This document shows, one piece after another, positions 6,901 to 12,951 of a stretch of DNA of 13,078 nt (within the stretch, counting starts at the first letter, position 1; every line of letters starts with the position of its first letter). Source of the stretch: Christensenella sp. UBA941 (GTDB lineage: Bacteria; Bacillota; Clostridia; Christensenellales; UBA941); NCBI GenBank assembly GCA_002293365.1, contig DBDD01000078.1, forward strand, positions 664 to 13,741, written 5' to 3'. The notes under the pieces were generated by a model that was given only the letters and a program-made list of their open reading frames with translations, did no database searches and had not been told where the DNA came from. The position numbers were made by a program, and so were the translations under genes.

Positions 6901-9538
6901 CCAGCGCCGTGACGAACGTGAGTCTGTTGCCCAGCTTGTCATACGTGGAAACATCCTTGCGCTCCGCGCCGCCGATTACGTAGCCCTGCTGTACACTTCT
7001 GCCAAGCTGATCTTTATAGTCTGAGGTCAGGATATTCGGACACACCGCGTCGCCGTACACCGTCTTGCGTGTTCTGAAATACTTGCTTTCCGCCGCATTA
7101 TCGTACTCATAGGCCGTCAGAAGGTTCGCACCGCTGCCGGTCGTCTGTTTTTGAAGCGGGCGATTGAACTTATCGTATGTAACCGCTGTGGTATTCTTTA
7201 TGCCGCCGCTGCCGTCGTATCGGTTGGCTTGGATAGGCCGGTCGAGCGCGTCGTATGTGTACGCGGCGAGTAAAACGTCCGGGTCGAGCAGATACGTCCG
7301 CGCCGTTTGTCCGAGGCTTGTAAACTCCACCCGGCTCCTGTACCCGCTTTCATCGGTGGACGTAACGCGGTTATTCGCGTCGTCGTAGACGACCTGACGA
7401 ATGGCTCCGTTGGGGAAGGTCTCCTGCGTCAGCCGCCCAAGCGCGTCGTAAATGAACGATGTGATATTCCCGTTCGCGTCCTTCGCTCTGATAGCGCGCC
7501 CATACCAGTCGTAGACGGTCTCCGTGCGTAGCGTCCCGCCCGAATATCCCGGCGTAGAAACTGTATACGCACCGTCCGCGTTCTTCACGCCCGAAATGTA
7601 TGTAGCCGTCGGCAGCGGGCTATAGATGCTCGCATACTGGAAGCGCGTATTGCGATACGCCGCGCCGTCGTATACGCGCTCTTCGGTTACGTTGTTATTT
7701 CCGTCATAGACGTATTCTTTTTTATGCTTGAGTACGTCATTCTCAGATATGGACAGTAGCTTTACGGCCTTATTATCCGAGCGGAGCGTGTAAGCTTCTT
7801 TCAGCGTCGTGTCGGCATCCCGCTTATACGTCTTCTGCGTGAGCAGTGAATACGCGCTGTTGTACTCCAGATTCGTCGTTTGATTATTGTCTGGATTATC
7901 GCTGTAGCTCTCGACGATCTGCGTAACATTGCCTTTTTGTCCGGCGGTGCCGCCGTCGTAAATCATCGCCGTGGTTTTCTGCACAAACGTCCCGCTCTGC
8001 TGTCCGTAGGTCTTAACCGTTTCGCTTGTCGGCAGCTTATCGGTGTTATACGCTATCGTTTTCTCCGAAACTGCCAAGCCGTCGTGCTTTAAAACCTCGC
8101 CGGTCATAAGGCGCTTATCGTTGAACAAGCATTCCCGGCGCGTGTAGGCGCTCCCGCTCTCCGTCAGATGCGTATCCGCGTATGAGATCGCGAAATAGGG
8201 CGTATGGTTGGTGTTCGTCCAAGAACTGTTCAGCGAAAACGAATACTTGACGATGTTCTTGGGCATATTGTCATTTTCCAAGTCCTTGCGCGACGCGAGG
8301 CAATAATAGTCCTTGTACGCAGGGCTTGGAATCTGCGCCGTAGCCTTCGTGAACGCGTAAACGCTCTTTGCACCCGTAGGATACGTGACGGTATTAAGCA
8401 AATAATAATTAACCGTCGCGGCGGTAACGGCGGGGGAAAGTAGCTGAAGCTGCGCTGCGCTGGTCGTATATGCGAAGCTGGTTACGCGCCCGATGGGGTC
8501 TTGTGCGCTCATGAGCTTCTTGTCCTGCACGGTGTAGACGCACTGTTTCGCCGTCTCGCCCGCAGGCGTCCACGCAAGTGTGCAACTCCCCGACGTTCCG
8601 GCCTTCGTGTACGTCACGACGCGTCCAAACGTATCGGTAATCTGAATGACGCTGGCCGATGGATACGCGAAAGTGACTCTGTTCCCGAAGCGGTCGTCGA
8701 TGGCGATCAGCCTGCTGGTCTGGCTGTCAGAGGCATTGATCGTCTGAAAATATTCCTTCCGCCCGTTTTTATATGTGAGCGTATAGTGGTATGGAAGATG
8801 AAGCGTACCGCTTACTTGCGCCAGTGCCAAATCCGTAAGCGTATGATCCTTCAGCGAAAGCGTGTTCCCATTCCGTTCGATTGCGAACGAGCGCCCGTCC
8901 GATAGGTGCAGCGTGTCGTTGTACGTGATGCCTGACACCCGTGCGCTCTGCGAAACCGATTCTATGGACGATAGCAGAAAACGCCAGCCGTAGCCCAAGC
9001 CATACATGTTCCAAAAATGATCGTTGGCACGCGCCGTATTCGCTCTTGAGCCGGCGTTGCCTACAACCTCGCTGTCGTTCGCGTTCGCTGAATCATATTG
9101 CCGCGCGATTACCAGATCGTGTCCGTTTTTCCCCGGAAGCGTTAAATCGACAAATGTAAGCTGCAAATTGCCGTTATTCATGACTACGGTTTCATTCATG
9201 TTTCGCGAAAATAAAAACGGAGCGTCGAATTGAGATTCGGCGTTATATGGGATCGGGTCTTCCTCTTCCTCCTCGCCGCCGCCGGATGACGACAGCATTT
9301 TTATTTGCTTGGCACCGGATTCTTTTTCCGCATCGTCAGGTTGTTCGTCAAAATCGCTCTGTGGCTCCGTTGGAATGGCGGGGTCTTCCACCGGTTCGCT
9401 CGACGTATCGTCCGAGGCGGTGAGGTCGTTGGTGAGCGAGTCTGTGTTCGTCGTTGTTTCGGGCGCTGTATCCGAGGCAATATCGCCGTTCTGGAGATCG
9501 ATATTGCTGGTTACATTGTTTTCGCTAAAGTTGTTCAT
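3917..9538 (-). CDS. Giant Rhs/YD-repeat polymorphic toxin with DUF4329-type C-terminal domain
   Basis: An 1873-residue protein. Residues 1-97 are disordered and acidic, rich in Thr, Ser, Asp and Glu, with no signal peptide and no LXG, PAAR or VgrG-like part. From about 100 (FDAPFLFSRNMNETVVMNNGNLQL) it enters the Rhs shell, with many YD repeats of the type YDxxGRL and YDxxGN. The Rhs-associated core is at about 1491-1589 and ends in DPNGL, the self-cleavage motif that frees the tip inside the shell. The 284-residue tip (bases 3920-4771) has a linker and then a DUF4329/JAB-like domain with H1756-S-H1758 and DPSD at 1777-1780. The glutamate present in the orphan tip (EYGGVI) is replaced here by hydrophobic residues (GLFLFAQ). 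The start has AAGGAG well placed upstream. Rhs shells encapsulate and deliver toxins between cells; here the substrate is unknown and the export route unclear. Confidence 0.93.
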   Translation of the reverse strand: MNNFSENNVTSNIDLQNGDIASDTAPETTTNTDSLTNDLTASDDTSSEPVEDPAIPTEPQSDFDEQPDDAEKESGAKQIKMLSSSGGGEEEEEDPIPYNAESQFDAPFLFSRNMNETVVMNNGNLQLTFVDLTLPGKNGHDLVIARQYDSANANDSEVVGNAGSRANTARANDHFWNMYGLGYGWRFLLSSIESVSQSARVSGITYNDTLHLSDGRSFAIERNGNTLSLKDHTLTDLALAQVSGTLHLPYHYTLTYKNGRKEYFQTINASDSQTSRLIAIDDRFGNRVTFAYPSASVIQITDTFGRVVTYTKAGTSGSCTLAWTPAGETAKQCVYTVQDKKLMSAQDPIGRVTSFAYTTSAAQLQLLSPAVTAATVNYYLLNTVTYPTGAKSVYAFTKATAQIPSPAYKDYYCLASRKDLENDNMPKNIVKYSFSLNSSWTNTNHTPYFAISYADTHLTESGSAYTRRECLFNDKRLMTGEVLKHDGLAVSEKTIAYNTDKLPTSETVKTYGQQSGTFVQKTTAMIYDGGTAGQKGNVTQIVESYSDNPDNNQTTNLEYNSAYSLLTQKTYKRDADTTLKEAYTLRSDNKAVKLLSISENDVLKHKKEYVYDGNNNVTEERVYDGAAYRNTRFQYASIYSPLPTATYISGVKNADGAYTVSTPGYSGGTLRTETVYDWYGRAIRAKDANGNITSFIYDALGRLTQETFPNGAIRQVVYDDANNRVTSTDESGYRSRVEFTSLGQTARTYLLDPDVLLAAYTYDALDRPIQANRYDGSGGIKNTTAVTYDKFNRPLQKQTTGSGANLLTAYEYDNAAESKYFRTRKTVYGDAVCPNILTSDYKDQLGRSVQQGYVIGGAERKDVSTYDKLGNRLTFVTALDASKGLGFTGKWTYDFAGRVIRSYNAEDKYTSVEYDAFGNKIAVTDRMGNTAAFTYDAVNRLLTKSVPIEGDARSMSKHYYDAAGNVISKKTQRNKPGEAVSWRQTDFVYNERNWLTDTIGHGDKGNVCTHIAYDIAGRKTEVYTGMAALGAFEGAAVTRYTYGHFGMASMTDPLGFSESYEYGATGLLLNKTDRNSAVTEYVYDSLDRPVSETIMSSENKKIGYTATQYARNGKVWQTENLNFVALFQYDELGRVITEAEVELELGEVFKDYAYDWDGLRAGFRVRKNDVTEIETSYVYDVLGRLTQVKEKGRVAATYTYDDNGNRTSVTYPNNTVTTYAYNLANRVTSVQNKIGAKVVSSYGYTYALDGSLVEKTDHTGKRTEYTYDRLGRLVKEEVFGVTGEHSSPLQAGYRHVYDYDLRGNRVKLTATGAEPYVTTYEYDLGDHLLRDTKTIPTMIPPANAAALFTDGNQCIVEIQHYLYDRNGNQVRRIWERSSPIGTGKRGYGRVSFHEDIDSLTIMEYDGYNKLISAFANKKECAYRYKPNGLRFGKKVDEHLTYHVWDGSQIVLEAVLNANEGSPAPEKARTSARYIRGMGLIAREQDGKRQYYLFNAHGDVVHRIDQWGNILKSYDYDAFGNEKNLDMRDNNPFRYCCEYYDPELKAIYLRARNYRPEYGRFLTEDPAGDGLNWYAYCSNDPVGFVDPNGLAAGTATMYENGSPKYTVDLSTGNRYALGTSLGQMSSSGGSSGGARYNLSSSNSNTIAPESLKNSALYRLSSWSIGGVPSGTIYQTTVNGSAYNVNDLRFGSEKDAATAWGMLFNRISQDAKVEYAANIYRDSAGLFLFAQSQTWGKAKSAHPIAPDPSFGSHVAYIHSHGNLSSWRANSLSTNWDTLDPSDTKASELAGIPYYASVPNGLLFKYDPRGVQTDTDRKKAISIEATGLPSVSGSEDYPVWSPDSQLPWYTEFIPMRYAERIEKGSLTVEGWRSRYK
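4875..4973 (-). repeat. Rhs core homology block, full-length copy
   Basis: This is the partner of 2587-2685, with 96 of 99 bases identical and in direct orientation. It lies about 100 bases before the end of the Rhs core. Crossing over between the two copies would replace the current tip with the orphan tip and delete the intervening 2.3 kb, including the present NTF2-like partner gene. Confidence 0.9.
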
Positions 9539-9587
9539 TTCCTTTTCTCCTTCTGAAGTTTTAATTATTGAAAGTAAAAGCGTTTAT

Positions 9588-10112
9588 TCAAGAAAGTGTG
9601 TACCATACCCGGACAGGCGTATCGCCGTCCCGCAAAGCTTCAAAGCGTATGTATGAAATCAAGTCCGGCCTTATAATTCCGTCCTGCTCCGTGCGGCGAT
9701 GGGTAGAATCATCCGCGCGTGACTGATAAGCGTCACAGAACATGAGCTTGAGAATATCCGGATCATGCTTAAAGTTCAGGGCGAGGCTATTCAATCCCGG
9801 ATGGAGCGCCGAGGGTAACAACCTCGTATTAATGCCTTCGAGCTTAAAATAATATTGTTTCCCTTTGCTGACCGTCAGTATCGTTGTCGCGCTCGGTTCA
9901 GGCCGGGCAATGGCGTCGCTGCCAGCGGGTGAAACAGTGACTACTATGTTGCCCTTCCGCTCAATACGCTTGTTAAGGCTGCGGATTTTATTGGTTATAT
10001 CCCAAATCATGTCTTCCAGCAATTCGCATTCGTCGCCGGAACCCATCATCATTGGTATGTCTATGTCCGCCGCTTGATTGACGTCGACGGTCATTCTGTT
10101 TGTATGTTCCAT
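9588..10112 (-). CDS. Small protein with a cohesin-like beta-sandwich domain
   Basis: A 174-residue protein starting MEHTNRMTVDV. I chose this start over an upstream in-frame ATG at 10190 because AAAAGGAG sits six to seven bases before it and it avoids overlapping the previous gene. Residues 25-55 form a charged helix (ECELLEDMIWDITNKIRSLNKRIERK). Residues 75-174 repeat the C-terminal domain of the preceding gene: YYFKLEGINTRLLP, then NFKHDPDILKLMFCDAY, then IRFEALRDGDTPVRV. The order of a YDP-type strand, a helix and an F-x-FEA-LR-G-T-x-I/V ending resembles cohesin domains, which bind dockerin-like partners. That is a fold inference by eye. There is no signal peptide. It lies 34 bases behind the previous gene and 49 before the Rhs start, so it is probably a structural or chaperone-like partner of the Rhs protein. 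Confidence 0.75.
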   Translation of the reverse strand: MEHTNRMTVDVNQAADIDIPMMMGSGDECELLEDMIWDITNKIRSLNKRIERKGNIVVTVSPAGSDAIARPEPSATTILTVSKGKQYYFKLEGINTRLLPSALHPGLNSLALNFKHDPDILKLMFCDAYQSRADDSTHRRTEQDGIIRPDLISYIRFEALRDGDTPVRVWYTLS

Positions 10113-10146
10113 TTCAAACTCCTTTTGCCGACCAACAGGAAACCGG

Positions 10147-11526
10147 CTACGAAAGCCGGATGCCCGTTTTGCCGTTCCGCAGCGCTTCAAACTGAAAGCA
10201 CGTTATGATGCTCGCCCATTCCTTGCCGTCTATCTCGCGGTTAAACGTGAAATGGACTTCACCGTTTAGGTGTGAGCGAATATCGATTAGCGTACCGGGG
10301 ACAAGTCCTGCCGATACCGCCTTTTCAAGCGTTTGGGCGGCGAAGTCCGTCAGCGTAAGCATGGCGGGGTTATACCTGATCTTCATGATGATGCGCTGGT
10401 TATTCATGAGCGGCCCCGCTTGGAACCTCCGTATTTCCGTACATTCGAGCGCAAAACGATATCGCTCCCCCGTGCAGGCGATGAAGCTAACTTCTTCATC
10501 CCGCTCTAAAATGGGAATAACTTTAACAGGCGTGTGAGTAAAAAAGGTGGTCTCCCCAAATGCGTTCTGCCCCTTAATACGGTAGCTCGCCGTTTTCACG
10601 CCAAGCTGGACTACGTCAGTAAAGGATACGTGCGGATTGGCATCCGCTGCGTTCTCCATCTCGCCCCATGACTGATTCCGCTTCGCCATATCCGCCCACG
10701 AGGATTGCGTCGCTTCATGATCCGCCCACGACATGCCTCTGGACAAAAACGAACTGGAATCCGCCCAGCTTAAATCCATCGCTTCAAATTCGCCCCACGA
10801 CTTTCCGGCGGAATCCTTATCGCGCCAATCCTGTCCTTGCGCCGGAGAGGGAACGAGAGCGCCGGGGCCTTCATAGATCGTAAAATCGGCAGACGCGTTT
10901 TGTGAATCCGCCCAGCTTTGGTTCTTCGCCGCCATGTCCGCCCATGATTCGTCCCGAGAGTGGATGTTTTCCCAACTTGAGCCGGTTGCAGGCGCGTTAA
11001 AGTCCTCGTTCCAGCGCCTTTCAAGCACATAGGCTGTCGCGCCGGTCATCACGCGCCAGAAAACGACGGCATCTTCGCCTTCATGCAGGGCAGGGACATG
11101 CAGGCAAGCGGGCGTGATGGTCAGCAGATCGGATTCAATCGGCTCCGATACGCCGTTAGCATCGTATGCGCTTACCCTGTACGCCGCCTTTTCCAGACCC
11201 TGTTGTAAATGTTTAAGGAAGTCGTTGTATATAACGATTCCATTCTGAATTGTGAAGTCGCTTTTTGGGCCTTGCGCGATAACGAGGTTTGTCGGCTCCG
11301 CCTCTCGCTCCGCCCACGTCTTGTCTTCATTGTGTATATCGCCCCAGCTTTTTTCAGCAGAGTTGATATTCTCCCAGCTTGGGCCAACAGCGGGCGTGCT
11401 GAAATCCTCATTGTAACGCCGCTCCACGATATAGCCCACCGCTCCCGGCACGTCCGGCCATGAGAGCGCGACTATCCCGCCCTCGTCAGGCTGGGTAATT
11501 TGCAGGCTTGTCGGTTGTGTCGCCAT
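10147..11526 (-). CDS. FN3-like protein with Trp decapeptide repeats and a cohesin-like C-terminus
   Basis: A 459-residue protein without signal peptide. Two FN3-like units can be traced (about 5-138 and 140-337). Each opens with a strand pattern ending in YIVERR or YVLERR and closes with AAYRVSAYDANGVSE or ASYRIKGQNAFGETT. The middle of each is split by a long insertion carrying [ST]W[AGE][DEN]xxxxxx repeats, mostly ten residues apart (50-76, 184-207, 233-292). Residues 340-459 form a cohesin-like domain (KIRYNPAMLTLTDF, then CFQFEALRNGKTGIRL) shared with the next gene. The start MATQPTSLQI has AGGAGG ten bases upstream. This mix suggests an adhesive, tail-fibre or baseplate-like protein that holds the Rhs particle or binds the target surface; that role is inferred. 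I do not recognise a named family for the full protein. Confidence 0.75.
   Translation of the reverse strand: MATQPTSLQITQPDEGGIVALSWPDVPGAVGYIVERRYNEDFSTPAVGPSWENINSAEKSWGDIHNEDKTWAEREAEPTNLVIAQGPKSDFTIQNGIVIYNDFLKHLQQGLEKAAYRVSAYDANGVSEPIESDLLTITPACLHVPALHEGEDAVVFWRVMTGATAYVLERRWNEDFNAPATGSSWENIHSRDESWADMAAKNQSWADSQNASADFTIYEGPGALVPSPAQGQDWRDKDSAGKSWGEFEAMDLSWADSSSFLSRGMSWADHEATQSSWADMAKRNQSWGEMENAADANPHVSFTDVVQLGVKTASYRIKGQNAFGETTFFTHTPVKVIPILERDEEVSFIACTGERYRFALECTEIRRFQAGPLMNNQRIIMKIRYNPAMLTLTDFAAQTLEKAVSAGLVPGTLIDIRSHLNGEVHFTFNREIDGKEWASIITCFQFEALRNGKTGIRLS
10651..11379 (-). repeat. Ten-residue Trp repeat ([ST]W[AGE][DEN]xxxxxx), three clusters
   Basis: There are twelve Trp units within the 459-residue protein: three in the first FN3-like insertion, three at the start of the second and six further on. 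Units such as SWENINSAEK, SWGDIHNEDK, SWENIHSRDE, SWADMAAKNQ, SWADHEATQS and SWADMAKRNQ are ten residues apart, a 30-base period; one unit is 13 long. The DNA copies have diverged, so this is an old, maintained repeat and not a recent duplication. Confidence 0.85.
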
Positions 11527-11592
11527 TGCTCATGTTCCTCCTGTTGTAATTGCATTTCATATTTCTACTCGCTTTCTATAATAAATAAGTTG

Positions 11593-11907
11593 TTACGCGC
11601 CCGTACTGCTGAATATCAGCGCGAGTACCGCTCCGACGAGCGCCGCCGCAATCGAGTTGACGATTGTTTGCACCATCCCGTCGATGCGCTTTTTCGGTGC
11701 CGCCGCGTTTTCTGCTTCTCTGGCTTCGAGCTTCTTCAGGCGATCCTCAATATGATCCAAGATAGTGAGGACGCGGGCTTGATTAGCCGCCAGAGTAGCC
11801 AAGTCACCGGTGTTTTTCTCGATAGCTTTGCGGCTTTGGGACAGGTTTTCCGAAACCTGTCCGTGCCGCAGTTCGCATTCTCGCCTATCTATGTACTCAT
11901 CTGGCAT
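11593..11907 (-). CDS. XhlA-like coiled-coil protein with a C-terminal membrane segment
   Basis: A 104-residue protein starting MPDEYIDRRE. This start is preferred over an in-frame ATG at 11928 because the run AAGGGGGGATGAT places a strong ribosome binding site just before it. Residues 10-75 are a charged helical region with coiled-coil character (SENLSQSRKAIEKN, then LDHIEDRLKKLEARE). Residues 84-104 form one hydrophobic helix (TIVNSIAAALVGAVLALIF). The length and the coil-then-membrane layout match phage haemolysin XhlA-type proteins, which work with a holin in membrane disruption and lysis. It is the first gene of the leftward operon, about 90 bases from the predicted transcription start. 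No holin with two membrane segments and no endolysin is visible nearby, so it may instead anchor or help release the Rhs particle. Confidence 0.7.
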   Translation of the reverse strand: MPDEYIDRRECELRHGQVSENLSQSRKAIEKNTGDLATLAANQARVLTILDHIEDRLKKLEAREAENAAAPKKRIDGMVQTIVNSIAAALVGAVLALIFSSTGA

Positions 11908-11975
11908 ATCATCCCCCCTTCGCTCCAATCGGCGTTTATTTCGGTTGGCAGTCGCAATCTACCTAACTAAACCGA

Positions 11976-12004
11976 TTGACAGACGCGCAGTGTCATTGTA
12001 GAAT
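11976..12004 (+). promoter_or_regulatory. Predicted sigma-A promoter of the repressor gene
   Basis: TTGACA (11976-11981), a 17-base spacer and TAGAAT (11999-12004) match the housekeeping consensus closely. The predicted transcription start near 12011 leaves a leader of about 78 bases before the repressor ATG. Its -10 region sits against the -10 box of the leftward promoter. Confidence 0.65.
11977..11995. promoter_or_regulatory. Candidate operator, TGACA-N9-TGTCA
   Basis: A perfect five-bp inverted repeat with nine bases between lies over the -35 box and spacer of the repressor promoter and downstream of the leftward start. CI-type repressors bind such dyads, so autoregulation is possible. 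Other dyads nearby are GATTAATC (12037-12044), just beyond the leftward -35, and TTGTTACAA (12060-12068). Which one is used cannot be told from this sequence. Confidence 0.3.
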
Positions 12005-12006
12005 TA

Positions 12007-12035
12007 AGTATAGTCTCGTAATCTCAAATAGTCAA
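12007..12035 (-). promoter_or_regulatory. Predicted sigma-A promoter of the Rhs operon
   Basis: On the minus strand TTGACT (12030-12035), a 17-base spacer and TATACT (12007-12012) form a good housekeeping promoter. The predicted start near 12000 gives a leader of about 90 bases before the XhlA-like gene. The promoter overlaps the rightward one, so the two cannot be occupied together. Confidence 0.65.
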
Positions 12036-12088
12036 TGATTAATCTTATGATGTATAGGTTTGTTACAATTGGCTAAAAGGAGCGTAAT

Positions 12089-12700
12089 ATGCTGAACTAC
12101 GACCGAATCGCGACGCTGTGCAAACTCAAAGGCTGGAGCAAAGCCGCTATGCTGCGGCGTATCGGGTTAAGTCCCAGCGCGATCAATGATTGGCGATTGG
12201 GTAAGGCTTCGCCCGCAAAGCACATCACCAAACTCGTCGAGGTCTTGGGAACGACCGAAGCGTATCTGCGCGGCGAAGACGATAATCCGTTTCCGATCCC
12301 ACAAGAGGCCATATCTTTAGGTTCGCGAATACCCGTTCCCGTACTCGGCGAGGTAATGGCTGGCCCCAACATGTATGCGGAGCAGCGATTTGAAGGTTAT
12401 GAGTACGCCGACGAAGCCGACCCGCAGCGGCATTACTACCTTCGTGTCAAGGGTGACAGCATGGAGCCGGATTTCAGAGCCGGGGATTTCTTGTTGGTGG
12501 ATAAAGAAGGGGAGATTCTAAACGGAGACATCGCCGTAGTTATAGTGGATAGCGAAGAAGGCACCGTGAAAATCGTACATTATCAGGGCGACGTGGTTGT
12601 GCTTACATCGATCAATCCTTCGTATCCGCCGAGAATTTGCTCTCTCAAGGATATTTTCTTTTGCGGGAAGGTTGTGGAATTGAAGCGGAAACTGCGTTAA
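12089..12700 (+). CDS. CI/LexA-like self-cleaving repressor (HTH plus S24 peptidase)
   Basis: A 203-residue protein. An N-terminal helix-turn-helix covers about residues 6-60, with the recognition region near MLRRIGLSPSAINDWRLG. The C-terminal S24/LexA-type peptidase has the Ala-Gly cleavage bond at A91-G92 (GEVMAG), the nucleophile S124 in GDSMEP and the catalytic lysine K161 in GTVKIV. All parts needed for RecA-stimulated self-cleavage are present and the length is normal for the family. AAAAGGAG lies six bases before the ATG. It is transcribed away from the toxin operon from an overlapping promoter, the usual prophage layout. By family knowledge it should repress the divergent operon and give way during the SOS response; the actual target sites are inferred. 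Confidence 0.9.
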   Translation: MLNYDRIATLCKLKGWSKAAMLRRIGLSPSAINDWRLGKASPAKHITKLVEVLGTTEAYLRGEDDNPFPIPQEAISLGSRIPVPVLGEVMAGPNMYAEQRFEGYEYADEADPQRHYYLRVKGDSMEPDFRAGDFLLVDKEGEILNGDIAVVIVDSEEGTVKIVHYQGDVVVLTSINPSYPPRICSLKDIFFCGKVVELKRKLR

Positions 12701-12741
12701 CGATGGTTTGGGCTATTGAATGCGGTTCGGGTCATTTGCAC

Positions 12742-12818
12742 CAATCCTTCCAATCGTGTACACGGCATTGAAGCCCGAAGGCGTATCGTGTATAATATTG
12801 GTGCGGTCGGAAGGATTG
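12742..12818. repeat. Ten-bp inverted repeat bracketing the right-end promoter
   Basis: CAATCCTTCC (12742-12751) and GGAAGGATTG (12809-12818) are perfect inverted copies. A second overlapping pair is GCACCAAT (12738-12745) with ATTGGTGC (12797-12804). Between them lie the palindrome CGTGTACACG (12755-12764) and the promoter. Read-through RNA from the repressor gene could fold this way, or the dyads could be protein binding sites. Confidence 0.6.
12768..12796 (+). promoter_or_regulatory. Predicted sigma-A promoter of the right-end small RNA
   Basis: TTGAAG (12768-12773), a 17-base spacer and a perfect TATAAT (12791-12796) predict a start near 12803. The palindrome CGTGTACACG ends four bases before the -35 box, a typical regulator position. 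Confidence 0.75.
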
Positions 12819-12868
12819 TATCAAAGGTGACGTGCAGACACAGAAGAAGACGTCACCTTTGATACAAT
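12815..12868. repeat. Perfect 19-bp inverted repeat with 16-base loop
   Basis: The arms 12815-12833 and 12850-12868 match at every position. This is the longest perfect dyad I found in the window. It differs from the terminator 13 bases further on, because no T run follows it. Confidence 0.95.
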
Positions 12869-12951
12869 TTCAGAGGGCGGGAATACCCCTAGTTATAGGG
12901 GTATTTTTGTATTTATTGGCTCGGAGAGTATTTGAAATAGCCGCATATTGA
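12832..12951 (+). CDS. Possible 39-residue membrane peptide, start hidden in the hairpin
   Basis: A GTG start at the top of the left hairpin arm opens a 39-codon frame. The product has a basic N-terminus (MQTQKK), a hydrophobic segment (GIPLVIGVFLYLLA, about 17-30) and then RR, a layout like type I toxin peptides. An AAAGGTGA ribosome-binding-like run lies directly upstream but inside the stem, so translation would be blocked unless the hairpin opens. Against it, the intrinsic terminator falls within the frame, and terminator T runs often translate into hydrophobic residues by chance. Confidence 0.2.
   Translation: MQTQKKTSPLIQFQRAGIPLVIGVFLYLLARRVFEIAAY
12882..12908 (+). terminator. Rho-independent terminator of the right-end unit
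   Basis: AATACCCCTA, the loop GTTA and TAGGGGTATT form a perfect ten-bp stem followed by a T run on the plus strand. The minus-strand side is followed by CCCGCCC, so it is directional. Confidence 0.85.

Larger units (their letters stand above)
12803..12908 (+). ncRNA. Predicted small RNA of about 106 nt with a long perfect hairpin
   Basis: The unit is bounded by a near-consensus promoter and an intrinsic terminator. Its centre is a perfect 19-bp inverted repeat: ATTGTATCAAAGGTGACGT (12815-12833) and its complement (12850-12868), with a purine-rich 16-base loop holding AGAAGAAG. Two further G-U pairs could extend the stem. I do not recognise a known RNA family. It lies about 100 bases behind the repressor gene and may be regulatory. 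It could also be the leader of a hairpin-hidden small ORF (12832-12951), or the dyad may act as DNA. Confidence 0.5.

Noticed and set aside
6407..7024. Long plus-strand open frame antisense to the Rhs gene (205 codons), with similar ones at 8501-8905 and 4516-4890
   Set aside because: The opposite frame is an unmistakable YD-repeat protein. The antisense products show no domain, no sensible ribosome binding site and biased composition.
10113..10190. Upstream start for the 174-residue protein, adding 26 residues
   Set aside because: It would overlap the end of the previous gene and has no ribosome binding site. The inner ATG has AAAAGGAG.
11908..11928. Upstream ATG of the XhlA-like gene
   Set aside because: The GGGGGG-containing ribosome binding site lies between the two ATGs and serves the inner one.
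11908..12088. A Gram-positive LexA box (CGAAC-N4-GTTCG) in the control region
   Set aside because: No such sequence is present, so control is more likely by the local repressor than by host LexA directly.
12815..12868. Retron, CRISPR or insertion-sequence end as explanation of the hairpin
   Set aside because: There is no reverse transcriptase, no repeated spacer array, no transposase and no matching inverted copy elsewhere in the window.
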